A stretch of 64,000 nucleotides of DNA from Thaumasiovibrio occultus (GCA_019703815.1 AP023052.1:2993501-3057500); one strand, 5' to 3'. Numbered from the stretch's first letter, positions 8,553 to 17,566 are shown. Notes: generated by a model not told the origin, from the letters alone. Made by a program: numbers and translations.

Positions 8553-9008
8553 TTACCCGTTAGACAGCCCTAAAATCGTGCGCCACTCGTCCTCACTGAC
8601 CGGCATCACGCTAAGGCGGCTTCCCTTTTGTACCAAGGGCATTTGCGCCAACGCGGGCGTTGCTTTCAATTTGGCTAAAGACACGTAACGCAGGTGACGT
8701 TCATAGGCGATATCCACCATCCACCAGCGCGGATTCTCTGGATCCGATTTGGGGTCAAACAGCGCGCTTTCAGGATCAAATTGGAAGTGATCGGGGTAAG
8801 CCTGCGACACCACTTTCGCGATGCCCACCACACCCACTTGCTTGCACGAGGAGTGATAGATCAGCACTTCATCGCCGACAGCGATCTGATCGCGCAGCAT
8901 ATTTCTTGCCTGATAATTGCGTACTCCCTCCCAACATGAACGCCCCATCGACTTCAAGGTGTCAATTGAGAAGGAATCTGGTTCTGTTTTGAACAACCAA
9001 TACGCCAT
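8553..9008 (-). CDS. EVE domain-containing protein
   Basis: This is a 151-residue single-domain protein of the EVE family (thymocyte nuclear protein 1 type, PUA-like fold). Visible signatures are WLFKTEPDSFSID at the start, CWEGVRNYQARN, VGDEVLIYHSS, VVGIAKV and the aromatic segment NPRWWMVD. EVE domains bind modified bases in DNA or RNA. Stand-alone bacterial copies are common and their targets are mostly unknown. A TAGGAC ribosome binding site precedes ATG. It is an independent unit facing the lipoprotein gene. Confidence 0.88.
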   Translation of the reverse strand: MAYWLFKTEPDSFSIDTLKSMGRSCWEGVRNYQARNMLRDQIAVGDEVLIYHSSCKQVGVVGIAKVVSQAYPDHFQFDPESALFDPKSDPENPRWWMVDIAYERHLRYVSLAKLKATPALAQMPLVQKGSRLSVMPVSEDEWRTILGLSNG

Positions 9009-9127
9009 AATAGTCCTAACTTATGATCACATTTGGCGTTAACTATCTCCGATCCACCCAAGGCATACAAGCCCAGCGTGGCGGAAATGATCAGCTGACT
9101 CTGCCACGATTTAAAAAGGGGAAATGT

Positions 9128-10648
9128 ATGCAATGGAACGCGATTGCGCCGGCTTCATCTTTAATCCTGCTCTCCGTACTTGCCGGATGTAGCAGCAACC
9201 CGCCAGAGCCTGAGATCACCGACTCTGCGCCGCCTGCGCTTCCCGCCATCAAATCCGTTACGACCCAATACGACGCCAAGCCTTTTATGCTGCGCGGCGT
9301 GGTAAGCGCCAATGGCAGTGCTATCCAACCGTGTAATTCAACCACTAGCTACGGCTTGCAACTGTCTCCTGACTTACAACAGCGGATCGCCGCTTTAAAT
9401 GGCACCGGGAGTTTTTATGGTGAGCTGGCCGGTTATCTTTCGCCAACTGTAAGTGCTGGCAATTACCCGGCCCAGTTTGTCGTGACGCAATTTAACCAAG
9501 TCAGCACCGAGCACAAAGGCTGTGACGCGCCAGTTCGCGGCACCTTGGCCTTTGGTAATGAACCGTTCTGGGACATCGCGATCGCCGACAATAACTTAGT
9601 CGCCAACGTCGTCGGGCGCGATCCAATTACTTACCCGCTGCAAAATGTCCGAACCGATGCGCTGGCGATCAACTACATCGCCCAAGACGCGACCTTGACG
9701 CTTACCCCTGAGTGGTGCAACGACACCATGGCTGACAACCTTTATGGCTGGCAAGCGGCAGCCATTATTGGCGATCAGTCACTCACTGGTTGCGCCGTCG
9801 TGAGTAATTTTGACCCGTCTCAACCGTGGCAAGGGCAATACCAAGGCACCGATGCTGCATCCGGGTTGACCACCACCGTCACCCTCAATGCGGATCACTC
9901 AGCGACCACCACCTACCGCCAACGCAATAGCCGCAGCGTCGTCACCGAAAAAGGTTTTTGGCAAGCTCACAGCGATAACACGGTACAAGTGGTAATGACA
10001 CAAAACGCGGGGCGTCAGCTCTTGGCGGAGCGTCTGTTTAGCCGCGAAGGCGATCGCCTGATCGCCCGTGAAGAGTACATCAATAAAACCCGACACGATC
10101 TCGGCCGCAGCGGCTTACAACTGACCGCCGTCAATGCCGCCGCCCCAACCACCGAGACCGCCGTCGCGGGCACGACACAACCAACAATGGGCGAATTTCC
10201 TGCCCGCCGCGATCGTGATCCACAAGTTGAGAAAGTGCTGCGCGATTACATCAGCAGCCACCGTACCGATCCGACAGGCACCCAATACCAATGGCTGACC
10301 TATGATCTCAACAACGATGGCAGCCCAGAGCTTCTTGCGATGATGGATTGGTGTGGCACCGGCGGTTGTACCTTGCTGATCTTCGATGGGCGTAATTATC
10401 GCTTCAACAGCCGAATCACCTTGGCGCGCGCGCCTATCTCGGTTGGCTACAACCAAAGCGAAGGCTGGCAGAACCTGCTATTCCCCGTCAGTGGTGGTGG
10501 CGCTCAAGCAGGTGATCATCTGCTGCAATTTAACGGCATTAGCTACCCGCACAACCCAAGCACGGCACCACGAGCCAGCGGTGATGAGCAAACGGCGGCG
10601 GTGTTGTTCTCTGATGGCGCGTCGCCCCAGCAAGGCCACACCCTCTAA
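9128..10648 (+). CDS. Lipoprotein with COG3650 and NlpE-like modules
   Basis: This is a 506-residue lipoprotein. I chose ATG 9128 because it gives a clean signal peptide ending in lipobox LAGC (C21) and has a purine-rich site upstream. Three soluble parts follow. Residues about 40-240 contain FGNEPFWDIAI, typical of COG3650 proteins, with several cysteines. Residues about 240-340 resemble the small NlpE-like barrel (YQGTDAASGLTTTVTLN). After a T/A-rich linker, residues about 365-490 form a domain with DLNNDGSPELLAMMDWCGTGGC, a calcium-loop-like DxNxDG followed by two cysteines. A periplasmic or envelope role, possibly stress or metal sensing, is inference. Confidence 0.75.
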   Translation: MQWNAIAPASSLILLSVLAGCSSNPPEPEITDSAPPALPAIKSVTTQYDAKPFMLRGVVSANGSAIQPCNSTTSYGLQLSPDLQQRIAALNGTGSFYGELAGYLSPTVSAGNYPAQFVVTQFNQVSTEHKGCDAPVRGTLAFGNEPFWDIAIADNNLVANVVGRDPITYPLQNVRTDALAINYIAQDATLTLTPEWCNDTMADNLYGWQAAAIIGDQSLTGCAVVSNFDPSQPWQGQYQGTDAASGLTTTVTLNADHSATTTYRQRNSRSVVTEKGFWQAHSDNTVQVVMTQNAGRQLLAERLFSREGDRLIAREEYINKTRHDLGRSGLQLTAVNAAAPTTETAVAGTTQPTMGEFPARRDRDPQVEKVLRDYISSHRTDPTGTQYQWLTYDLNNDGSPELLAMMDWCGTGGCTLLIFDGRNYRFNSRITLARAPISVGYNQSEGWQNLLFPVSGGGAQAGDHLLQFNGISYPHNPSTAPRASGDEQTAAVLFSDGASPQQGHTL

Positions 10649-10726
10649 CGGTGTCTCGCGCCACGCTTTAAAACTACCATCACCGTTCTCGGCGGTGGTT
10701 TTAGGATAACAATGAAGATGACAATG

Positions 10727-10758
10727 AAAACGCAGAGGCACCGTCCTCTGCGTTTTTA
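10727..10758. terminator. Strong terminator between the lipoprotein and DTW genes
   Basis: A stem AAAACGCAGAGG / CCTCTGCGTTTT with loop CACCGT is followed by more T residues. It is symmetric enough to act in both directions. A weaker hairpin lies just before it at about 10668-10690. Confidence 0.9.
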
Positions 10759-10832
10759 TTTCACGCCACCGCCACCACTTTCCCGCGCAATTAGCACTAG
10801 CCCCGTTTCACCCTTGCACGTACACTGCCGCC

Positions 10833-11429
10833 ATGAATGAATGTCCACACTGCGGTTTTCACCGCCACTGTCTTTGCTCTGTGACTCCAACGCTGGCCGC
10901 GCCATTTCACCTTGCGCTGTTGCAACACCAAACCGAGTCAGACAAAGCGACCAACACCGGCCAACTGCTTGAGCGCAGCTTGCCGCATTGCAGCACGCAT
11001 TTGTGGTCGCGTGTCGCGCCTCCAGAAGTGTTACTGCGCCAACTGGCCGATCCCAATGTTGCACCGTGGCTGGTGTTTCCGGCCGATGAGCACCACCCCG
11101 CCACCCCGTTTACACAAACAACCGGACGCATTCCGCTGTTCATTGTGGTCGATGCGACGTGGCAGCAAGCACGCAAAATGGTGCGCCGCAGCCCTTGGCT
11201 CGATGCGATCCCAAGAGTGAGTTTACAGCCGCAAGGCGAGTCTAGTTATCAGCTCAGACGAAACCAGCAGGCCGGCAATCTGTGCACCTGCGAAGTGGGC
11301 GCGCAGTTATTGCAACTGTGTGGCAAGGCGAAAGAAGCCGCTCAATTAGAAACCTACCTTGAGCAATTTCAGCAGGTGTATTTGGCAGAAAAACAGCAAC
11401 AGACGATAGCTGCCTTTTCTAGAAAATGA
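10833..11429 (+). CDS. DTW domain protein (tRNA-uridine aminocarboxypropyltransferase type)
   Basis: This is a 198-residue protein with an N-terminal zinc-finger-like CPHCGFHRHCLC cluster, then NTGQLLERSLP, VFPADE and the family motif DATWQQARKM (DxTW). The SPWLDAIPRVSL and YQLRRNQ segments also match E. coli YfiP (TapT), which installs acp3U at position 47 of tRNA. DTW proteins use S-adenosylmethionine as aminocarboxypropyl donor. Orthology to TapT is likely but was not tested against other DTW groups. It stands alone on the plus strand. Confidence 0.85.
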   Translation: MNECPHCGFHRHCLCSVTPTLAAPFHLALLQHQTESDKATNTGQLLERSLPHCSTHLWSRVAPPEVLLRQLADPNVAPWLVFPADEHHPATPFTQTTGRIPLFIVVDATWQQARKMVRRSPWLDAIPRVSLQPQGESSYQLRRNQQAGNLCTCEVGAQLLQLCGKAKEAAQLETYLEQFQQVYLAEKQQQTIAAFSRK

Positions 11430-11540
11430 GCGGGTTAAAAAGTGAATAGGCTAAAAATGAACGGGCAAAGCAATAAACAAGAAAAGAAATAAGCCGGCAA
11501 GGATGCAAGTCAGAAGCATAGCCATTGAAGCTCACACATA

Positions 11541-11570
11541 AAAAAACAGCGCTCATCGAGCGCTGTTTTT
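11541..11570. terminator. Bidirectional terminator between the DTW gene and manA
   Basis: Perfect stem AAAAACAGCGCTC / GAGCGCTGTTTTT with loop ATC. The A and T tracts allow termination of both convergent genes. Confidence 0.93.
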
Positions 11571-11600
11571 CGTTTATTCAGTACTTACCCGCGCAAGCGA

Positions 11601-12785
11601 TCAGTTGTAAGCGCGCGCAAATCGGCCTGCACTGTCGACACTAAACTCACCCGTTGCCGCCGGTACAAAAGCAGAGTGGCCTTTCTCTACTGTTAGCATG
11701 GCTTCACCACAACGCAGCGTCATCGGCGCATCAATCGCTAGCAAAATTTCAGCACTGTCAGTACGTAGCGCATGCTCGCCTTGGTAAACGCTGATCTTGA
11801 AATCATTCACAGGCACTGGGAAGTGCGAAATGCCCGCTTCCATCAACGGCTGAGTTAAGATCTCACCAACTGGCATCGATTCAAAACGGGTACACGCCAC
11901 CAGCTCTTCAACATCCATGAACTTCGGTGTCAGGCCCGCGCGCAACACGTTGTCAGAGTTCGCCATGATCTCCAAACCCGTACCTTTAATATAAGCATGT
12001 GGGGTACACGCATCCAAGAACATCGCTTCGCCCGGTGCCAACATCACTACGTTCAGCATCAATGGTGCGAACAAGCCGATATCGCCCGGGTATTGGGTTT
12101 CCAAATCAATCAATAGCGCGCACAGCTTGTCGTCAGCATGAGCATTGGCGTAACTCATCAATGCCGCCAGCGCGCCGTCTTTACGCTCGCCATCCAGTGA
12201 TAGCATGGCATGGAAGAACGCCGCTAGCGCCTTCGCATCACTGCCTTGTTTTAGCGCAGCCACCAGCTCTTCAATCTCAGCCACGTTCACTTGCTCAAAC
12301 AGCGCGATCATCTCTGGCAGCTCACGAAAGCCGTTCATCGCCAAGTAAGGGGTCAGAGCAAAAACCAGCTCAGGTTTGTGGTTAGGATCTTTGTAGTTAC
12401 GGTTCGCCGCCGATGCTGCTAAACCGGCTGCCTCTTCTTTGGCAAAGCCCGTTTCGGCTTGTGCCTTGCTTGGGTGCACCTGAATCGATAGCGCTTTATC
12501 CGCCGCCAGTACTTTAAACAGGTACGGCAGCTCGCCAAATGTCGCTTGCGTCGCTGCGCCAATCATCGCATCCGGCGCGTTGGCGATCATCGTCGCCAGC
12601 GATTGCCACTCACCGTCAACCCAAATCTGCGAACAGCCATTTGGGTGAGCCCCCATCCAAATTTCCGCTTGCGGTTTACCCTCAGGGTTCGCAATACCGA
12701 ACAGCTCGTTCACTGAGGTGGTACTTCCCCAAGCGTAATCTTGGATAACATTATTCATTGCATAGAAGGGCGCAAGTTGGGTCAT
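11601..12785 (-). CDS. manA: Mannose-6-phosphate isomerase, class I
   Basis: This is a 394-residue type I phosphomannose isomerase, which interconverts fructose-6-phosphate and mannose-6-phosphate for mannose use and for GDP-mannose synthesis. Zinc-ligand segments are visible in order: IQVHPS, HKPELVFAL and CTPHAYIKG. The FRELPE and DNVLRAGLT stretches are also typical. Length matches E. coli ManA (391). It is monocistronic, with no phosphotransferase or polysaccharide genes next to it. Confidence 0.95.
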   Translation of the reverse strand: MTQLAPFYAMNNVIQDYAWGSTTSVNELFGIANPEGKPQAEIWMGAHPNGCSQIWVDGEWQSLATMIANAPDAMIGAATQATFGELPYLFKVLAADKALSIQVHPSKAQAETGFAKEEAAGLAASAANRNYKDPNHKPELVFALTPYLAMNGFRELPEMIALFEQVNVAEIEELVAALKQGSDAKALAAFFHAMLSLDGERKDGALAALMSYANAHADDKLCALLIDLETQYPGDIGLFAPLMLNVVMLAPGEAMFLDACTPHAYIKGTGLEIMANSDNVLRAGLTPKFMDVEELVACTRFESMPVGEILTQPLMEAGISHFPVPVNDFKISVYQGEHALRTDSAEILLAIDAPMTLRCGEAMLTVEKGHSAFVPAATGEFSVDSAGRFARAYN

Positions 12786-13258
12786 TTTTTGTTCCTGTAA
12801 ACTTCATAGAAAAGCAAAATGAAAAGGCGCGATTCGCAAACATGGGCGCTTTAGCACGAGGTATCGAGTTCGTGGTGCTAAATACACTTAATAAATGTGT
12901 GCTTATCAAACAAGCCAGAGGCTAATCTAAAGGATAGGAGCAACGCCAGCAGAGAATGAAACTACTGACGCAAACTTTGACTTACGCGACATTCAGCACA
13001 ATTTGTCCCTACCTCCCCTTCAAACCTGCATGGAAGATACGACAATTTTGTGAGTGTTTTACACTGCGTTTTCGTGTATTTATGGCATTAAATCCAACAA
13101 AATCACACAGAAAATGAGACAGCAAAAGATTACTCTAAATCGACAAATAAAAAGGGCGACTCAACTGCCGCACTAAAAAGGCAATTACCGTGGCAAAAAA
13201 GGGCTTTTACAACAGGTAACCACCGGAGAAAAAGCAAAGCCGGTGGTACAAAAAGATA
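12786..13258. other. Intergenic region upstream of manA
   Basis: About 470 bases with no gene that I can support. A CRP-like half-palindrome (TGTGA, six bases, TACAC) starts at about 13049. It lies some 270 bases upstream of manA and is only suggestive. A loose hairpin at about 13219-13250 (ACCACCGG / CCGGTGGT) could end the leftward orphan gene. Confidence 0.35.
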
Positions 13259-13627
13259 TCAACCAGCCAGTAACGGCCGCAGCGCGGCTAGCTGCTCAAG
13301 TTTGGTTTGTAGTTGCGCTTCCATCTCGTGAGCATCGTAAGGATCGCTCGTTTGATACGCTTTCCACCAGTGATACAGCGCAAACAGCTGCTGCCATTTG
13401 GCTAACGATTGTGCTGGCGTGTCGCCGTCATCACCATAGGTAACGTCGTCTGGGATAGGTCGGTTATGGTAAGCCAGATCGGCAAACAAAAAGAGGTTTT
13501 GTGGCTCTTCGCGCTCGACAAAGTCCACCAGCAACTGAAAGCAGGCATGCAAGAAAAGAAAATCGCGATCAATCCAACGCGATTGGGCCACTGACGGCAA
13601 GGAATGAATAAGTAACTGGCGCGCCAA
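13259..13627 (-). CDS. Hypothetical acidic protein
   Basis: I do not recognise this 122-residue protein. It is aromatic and acidic, with helical segments FLFLHACFQLLVDFVE and LFALYHWWKAYQ, a central DDVTYGDDGD loop and an amphipathic C-terminal helix. No signal peptide or transmembrane segment is clear. The start is TTG 13625-13627, with AGGA nine bases upstream and an in-frame stop just before it. It lies alone between manA and the YhiN gene. The composition is reminiscent of small phage-encoded acidic proteins, but I have no firm family match. Confidence 0.55.
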   Translation of the reverse strand: MARQLLIHSLPSVAQSRWIDRDFLFLHACFQLLVDFVEREEPQNLFLFADLAYHNRPIPDDVTYGDDGDTPAQSLAKWQQLFALYHWWKAYQTSDPYDAHEMEAQLQTKLEQLAALRPLLAG

Positions 13628-13720
13628 AGCTCAACATCCTGATTTATCGTTAATAATCCCAGAATGTTACGCTCAGCACGCCCATTTCACCAGCAGTAGT
13701 ATTTAGATCAGTGAAATGTG

Positions 13721-14908
13721 TTAGCAGTGGTTACCCACGACAAAGCCGCTGCTCCACGCCCACTGGAAGTTATAACCGCCGAGCCAGCCCGACACATCCA
13801 TCACTTCGCCCGCAAAATACAGCCCCGGGACTTTTTTCGCTTCCATGGTTTTCGACGAAAGCTCATCGGTATCGACGCCGCCCAACGTCACTTCTGCGGT
13901 GCGGTAGCCTTCGGTGCCATTGGGCGCAATGCGCCACTGATGGAAATAGGTGCCGAGGGCAGCAATCGCTTTAGGATCAAGCTGCTTCAGTGGTTTGTCT
14001 TCGAGATCGCCACGCTCAATCATGGCTTCCACCAAGCGTTTTGGCAGCAAACGCGACAGTGAATTTTTCAAACTTTGGTTCGGGTGCTTATCGCGCATCG
14101 CTTGCAGCGCCGCAGGCAAGTCTTCATCTGGCAACAAGTCCACGGTAACCGCTTCGCCCGGATGCCAGTAAGACGAGATCTGCAATACCACTGGCCCCGA
14201 TAAGCCGCGGTGAGTAAACAGCAAGTTCTCTTTGAAAGTCACACCGCTTTCGGTTTCCGCGCGCACGGGAATGGCGATACCTGACAGCGGCTCGAACACG
14301 GTTTTATCTTGGGTGTGCAGGGTAAACGGCACAAGACCCGCGCACGTTGGCACACGCTGTAGGCCAAATTGCTCAGCGATCTGGTAGCCAAAAGGCGTTG
14401 CGCCCAGTTTCGGCATCGACAAACCGCCCGTGGCCACCACTAACGAGGCACACTCCACCACTTCGGTATTCACGCGCAACGAAAAACCGGTCGCGGTTTT
14501 CTCTATCTCGCTCACTTCACACTGGTAGCGCTGCTCAACGGTCGGTTGGTCGCACTCGCGCAGCAGCATCTCGACAATCTCTTTCGCCGAATCTAAACAA
14601 AATAGCTGGCCGTGATCGCGCTCTTCATAAGCAATGCCGTGATCACCCACTAGGCCAATAAAGTCCCACTGGGTGTACTGTGACAGCGCCGACTTCACAA
14701 AGTGGCGGTTACGACAGACATAGTTCGCCGCTGAAACATCATAGTTCGTGAAGTTACATTTGCCGCCACCGGAGATCAGAATTTTTCTGCCCGGCTTTTT
14801 GCCATGATCCACCACCAAAACGCGACGCCCACGTTTACCGGCTTGTGCTGCACACATCAAACCCGCTGCACCTGCGCCAATGATGACGACATCCACCTGT
14901 TTAGCCAT
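13721..14908 (-). CDS. yhiN: NAD(P)/FAD-dependent oxidoreductase, HI0933 (YhiN) family
   Basis: This is a 395-residue flavoprotein. The N-terminal dinucleotide motif GAGAAGLMCA is followed by the HI0933-family signature KPGRKILISGGGKCNFTN. Further on are FTHRGLSGPVVLQIS and a C-terminal PGLYFAGEVMDVSGWLGGYN that closes the FAD site. The reaction of this family is not established. In enterobacteria yhiN lies next to pitA and uspB, and here uspB also follows, which supports orthology. It is a single-gene unit. Confidence 0.9.
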   Translation of the reverse strand: MAKQVDVVIIGAGAAGLMCAAQAGKRGRRVLVVDHGKKPGRKILISGGGKCNFTNYDVSAANYVCRNRHFVKSALSQYTQWDFIGLVGDHGIAYEERDHGQLFCLDSAKEIVEMLLRECDQPTVEQRYQCEVSEIEKTATGFSLRVNTEVVECASLVVATGGLSMPKLGATPFGYQIAEQFGLQRVPTCAGLVPFTLHTQDKTVFEPLSGIAIPVRAETESGVTFKENLLFTHRGLSGPVVLQISSYWHPGEAVTVDLLPDEDLPAALQAMRDKHPNQSLKNSLSRLLPKRLVEAMIERGDLEDKPLKQLDPKAIAALGTYFHQWRIAPNGTEGYRTAEVTLGGVDTDELSSKTMEAKKVPGLYFAGEVMDVSGWLGGYNFQWAWSSGFVVGNHC

Positions 14909-14928
14909 TACTTACCCTTTACTACCAC

Positions 14929-14964
14929 GAAAAAAGGGATGCCCGAGAGCGGCATCCCTTTTAC
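14929..14964 (-). terminator. Terminator upstream of yhiN for leftward transcripts
   Basis: On the minus strand, AGGGATGCC / GGCATCCCT with a seven-base loop is followed by TTTTTT. It would end transcripts coming from the ftnA-uspB side before yhiN. Confidence 0.85.
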
Positions 14965-15087
14965 TTATTTTTGCACCCTGAGTAGGCGCTGTCTGCAGCC
15001 CGCTTGTTAGCGCTCTGCTTGCCGTCGACGTGCAACCAGAGCAGCTGCGGCGTCAGAATTGGGCGTAGTGTAACCGATGTCTATTCG

Positions 15088-15141
15088 CTACCCAAGTGCC
15101 AGTCTCTACCCAAGCGCGAGTCTCTACCCAAACGTGAGTCA
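15088..15141 (+). repeat. Three tandem copies of an 18-bp unit
   Basis: Copies at 15088-15105, 15106-15123 and 15124-15141 all begin CTACCCAA and end GAGTC or CAGTC followed by T or A. Two to five bases differ between copies. The array lies between yhiN and uspB in a stretch of about 310 bases without a gene. The 18-bp period would give a six-residue repeat if translated, but I find no credible start for such a product. Confidence 0.85.
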
Positions 15142-15221
15142 CCCTTCAGACGAAAAGCCGCTTTCAATGGCAAGGCACAATCGAAGTGCCACCTCACCGT
15201 CTGTACGGGAAAGCGATCGGC

Positions 15222-15554
15222 CTACAAGCTCATCACGATCGCGACGAAAAAGAAAATCACCCAAAAGGCGGCAATCACAAACAAACGGCGGACTTTTTCG
15301 CACTTCACGATAAAGATTTCGTCGTGATGGTTATCGTATTGATGGCTTCGGATATAGTGGAACAAGCGGATCTGTTTGCTCACATTGCCTTGCGATGAGA
15401 AAAATCCACGGCCATCGACCATTTGGTACAACAGAGGATCGCACTCACGCATCACCATCAACAGGGTACGTAAAGTGCTGATATATCGCGCAACATTCAC
15501 CGCAGCCACCAAAAAAATGGCCAAAATTAGTGCATCACTACTGAGCATGTCCAC
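15222..15554 (-). CDS. uspB: Universal stress protein B
   Basis: This is a 110-residue inner-membrane protein with an N-terminal and a C-terminal transmembrane helix. Between them it has RTLLMVMRECDPLLYQMVDG, GRGFFSSQGN and the LFHYIRSHQY segment typical of UspB. In E. coli uspB is sigma-S dependent and needed for ethanol resistance in stationary phase. It follows ftnA by about 50 bases on the same strand and faces uspA beyond it, much like the enterobacterial uspB/uspA arrangement with ferritin inserted. Confidence 0.9.
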   Translation of the reverse strand: MDMLSSDALILAIFLVAAVNVARYISTLRTLLMVMRECDPLLYQMVDGRGFFSSQGNVSKQIRLFHYIRSHQYDNHHDEIFIVKCEKVRRLFVIAAFWVIFFFVAIVMSL

Positions 15555-15606
15555 CCCCGAGACTGAGATTACTTACAGCGGCAGTGGCGCATGCCTTTGG
15601 TTGGGT

Positions 15607-16134
15607 TTATGCCACTGTCGAATCCATAATTGATTGCGACTCAGCTTTCGCCATTTCCGCTAAGTCCTTATCAATGAAGAACAAGGCTTTACCGTCTTCA
15701 CCGACCAGCTCAATTTTGTCCAGTACGCCCTTAAACAACTTCTCTTCTTCATGTTGTTCTGCGACATACCATTGCAAGAAGTTAAAGGTTGAATAGTCTT
15801 GCGTTGTGAAAGCGGCGTGCGCCAAGCTGTTGATCTTTTGCGTGATCAGTTGCTCGTGCTCGTAGGTTAAACGGAACACATCACCCAATGAGTCAAACTC
15901 ATGCTGCGGCGCGTCGATGGCACCCAAGATAGGTAGCGCACCCGTTTCGCTCACATAAGTAAACAGGCGTTGCATATGCTCCATCTCTTCTGCGGCGTGC
16001 TTGCGTAAGAAGGTTGCTGCGCCTTCAAACCCTTTATCTTCACACCACGCACTCATCTGCAAATACAGATTGGACGAAAAGAACTCCAAGTTGATTTGCT
16101 CGTTCAGTCTTTTCACCATTTCCTGTGCTAACAT
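15607..16134 (-). CDS. ftnA: Ferritin
   Basis: This is a 175-residue four-helix-bundle ferritin. Ferroxidase residues can be seen in order: E in [14 protein letters not shown], the EEMEHM pair in the second helix, E in YEHEQLI, and the EQHEEEKLF segment in helix 4. It stores iron as a mineral core in a 24-mer cage. The C-terminus [12 protein letters not shown] is usual for non-haem bacterial ferritins. It is likely cotranscribed with uspB. I see no clear Fur or RyhB site upstream. Confidence 0.95.
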   Translation of the reverse strand: MLAQEMVKRLNEQINLEFFSSNLYLQMSAWCEDKGFEGAATFLRKHAAEEMEHMQRLFTYVSETGALPILGAIDAPQHEFDSLGDVFRLTYEHEQLITQKINSLAHAAFTTQDYSTFNFLQWYVAEQHEEEKLFKGVLDKIELVGEDGKALFFIDKDLAEMAKAESQSIMDSTVA

Positions 16135-16518
16135 TTCACCACCTCACAACATTAAGTTTAATCAAGCCTCTGCAATGTGCACAATTTCGCGGCAACCAAA
16201 GCAGTTCACTCTTATTAATTCGACCAATTGTTCATGTTTTTCAACTGTGTAACCAGATCTCACATTTGAATCATTGCGTACAATCAACGTCTTACTCACG
16301 AATCAATCCGCTCTACTTTACCACAGCGCGATAACAAAACCGCAACCATTACTGACAAACCAGTGAGGATGATCCACGTCCCGACAAGGTTGATACTCAC
16401 GCAGCATTTCTCTGTACATAGCAGCGCGCTGAATCGATCACAAAGTGAGACTCGCAGAACAGTTTTCTCTTAATTACGGTGCTAAATTGAAATTAACGTC
16501 GCCATGATAGGAGGTTAC
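16135..16518. other. Divergent promoter region between ftnA and uspA
   Basis: About 380 bases without a gene. It must hold the ftnA and uspA promoters. I see no convincing operator palindrome, only AT-rich stretches before each start. Confidence 0.4.
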
Positions 16519-16944
16519 ATGAGTTATAAACACATTATGGTCGCGGTGGATCTCTCCGCCGACAGTGAGCTATTAATTAAGAAGGGTGCCAATCTGGCTG
16601 CGGCGTTAGAAGCCCGTTTATCCATCATTCATATCGATGTGAATTATGCTGAGCTTTACACTGGGCTGATCGATATTAATCTGGCTGCCACGCAACACAA
16701 AATGGCATTAGATACCAAGGCACAAATCGATGCATTGGTCGCGCACATCAACTATCCGGTTTATAAATCGTTAGTCGGTGCTGGCGATCTAAGCGATGAG
16801 ATCTGTGGCACTATTTTGAAAGAAGATGTCGATTTACTGGTTTGCGGGCATCACCAAGATTTCTGGAGCAAGTTGCTGTCATCAACCAAGCAATTGATCA
16901 ACGTGACACCGGTGGATTTACTCATGGTGCCACTGCATGACTGA
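16519..16944 (+). CDS. uspA: Universal stress protein A
   Basis: This is a 141-residue UspA protein. I chose ATG 16519 (MSYKHIMVAVDLS) because TAGGAGGT precedes it. The protein shows the family start, VGAGDLSDEI in place of the usual VxxGxP, then the VDLLVCGHHQDFWSKLLSS segment and a VTPVDLLMVPL end. UspA proteins of this non-ATP-binding type accumulate on growth arrest. The last eight bases overlap the GNAT gene. Confidence 0.93.
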   Translation: MSYKHIMVAVDLSADSELLIKKGANLAAALEARLSIIHIDVNYAELYTGLIDINLAATQHKMALDTKAQIDALVAHINYPVYKSLVGAGDLSDEICGTILKEDVDLLVCGHHQDFWSKLLSSTKQLINVTPVDLLMVPLHD

Positions 16945-17566
16945 TCGCCTCCGGCAGATCGCAATTACCGCTAACGATATTCAAACTATGGCAAAGCACA
17001 TTCGCTTTGCCTTTTCTTTTGACCCGTTTATCTGCCATATCGCCCCAACACCCAAAGCCCTGGGCCAAGCCTGTCGTCTGCTGGTACACCAACTGCTGCT
17101 CGATACCCAAGATCGCCGCACCAGCTATACCTGCGCCAAGGAGTTTCAGAACTTGATCGTGTGGTCAGATACGCGGATGTACCCGGTCAACTCGCCCCTA
17201 CGCCAACTGTTTCTCCATCTGCGCTGGGGCTATTCCGGCTGTTTCACCCGTATCATGCCGCTGCGCCAAACGTTAAAACAACTCAAGCGCGAAATAGTGG
17301 CTTTGCAACAAGAGGTGGATATCTACCTCAACCTGCTTTATGTTGCGCCAAGCCAGCAAGGCCAAGGGTTAGCGCGTCAACTGCTCGCGCCGCTGCTCGC
17401 GCGCTGCGATCATGAAAAACTGCGCTGCGGCGTTGATACTAACAACCCAGATAACATAGAGATTTATCAACATTTTGGTTTCGAGCTCGTGGGGCAAACT
17501 CACATTAACGAGCAGCTCGCCAACTACCGCTTAATTCGCCAGCCTCAATTATGCTTCGCCTTATAG
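16937..17566 (+). CDS. GNAT family N-acetyltransferase
   Basis: This is a 209-residue protein. The C-terminal half carries the GNAT acetyl-CoA site: strand IYLNLLYVAPSQQGQGLARQLL with the QGQGLA pyrophosphate loop, then a VDTNNPDNIEIYQHFGFELVG region. The N-terminal half (about residues 1-110) has no motif I can name. The ATG lies inside the uspA end and the two frames overlap by eight bases, so translation is probably coupled. The substrate is unknown. Confidence 0.8.
   Translation: MTDRLRQIAITANDIQTMAKHIRFAFSFDPFICHIAPTPKALGQACRLLVHQLLLDTQDRRTSYTCAKEFQNLIVWSDTRMYPVNSPLRQLFLHLRWGYSGCFTRIMPLRQTLKQLKREIVALQQEVDIYLNLLYVAPSQQGQGLARQLLAPLLARCDHEKLRCGVDTNNPDNIEIYQHFGFELVGQTHINEQLANYRLIRQPQLCFAL

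Noticed and set aside
13045-13066. CRP site upstream of manA
   Set aside because: Only one half (TGTGA) is good; the other half is TACAC, and the distance to manA is large.
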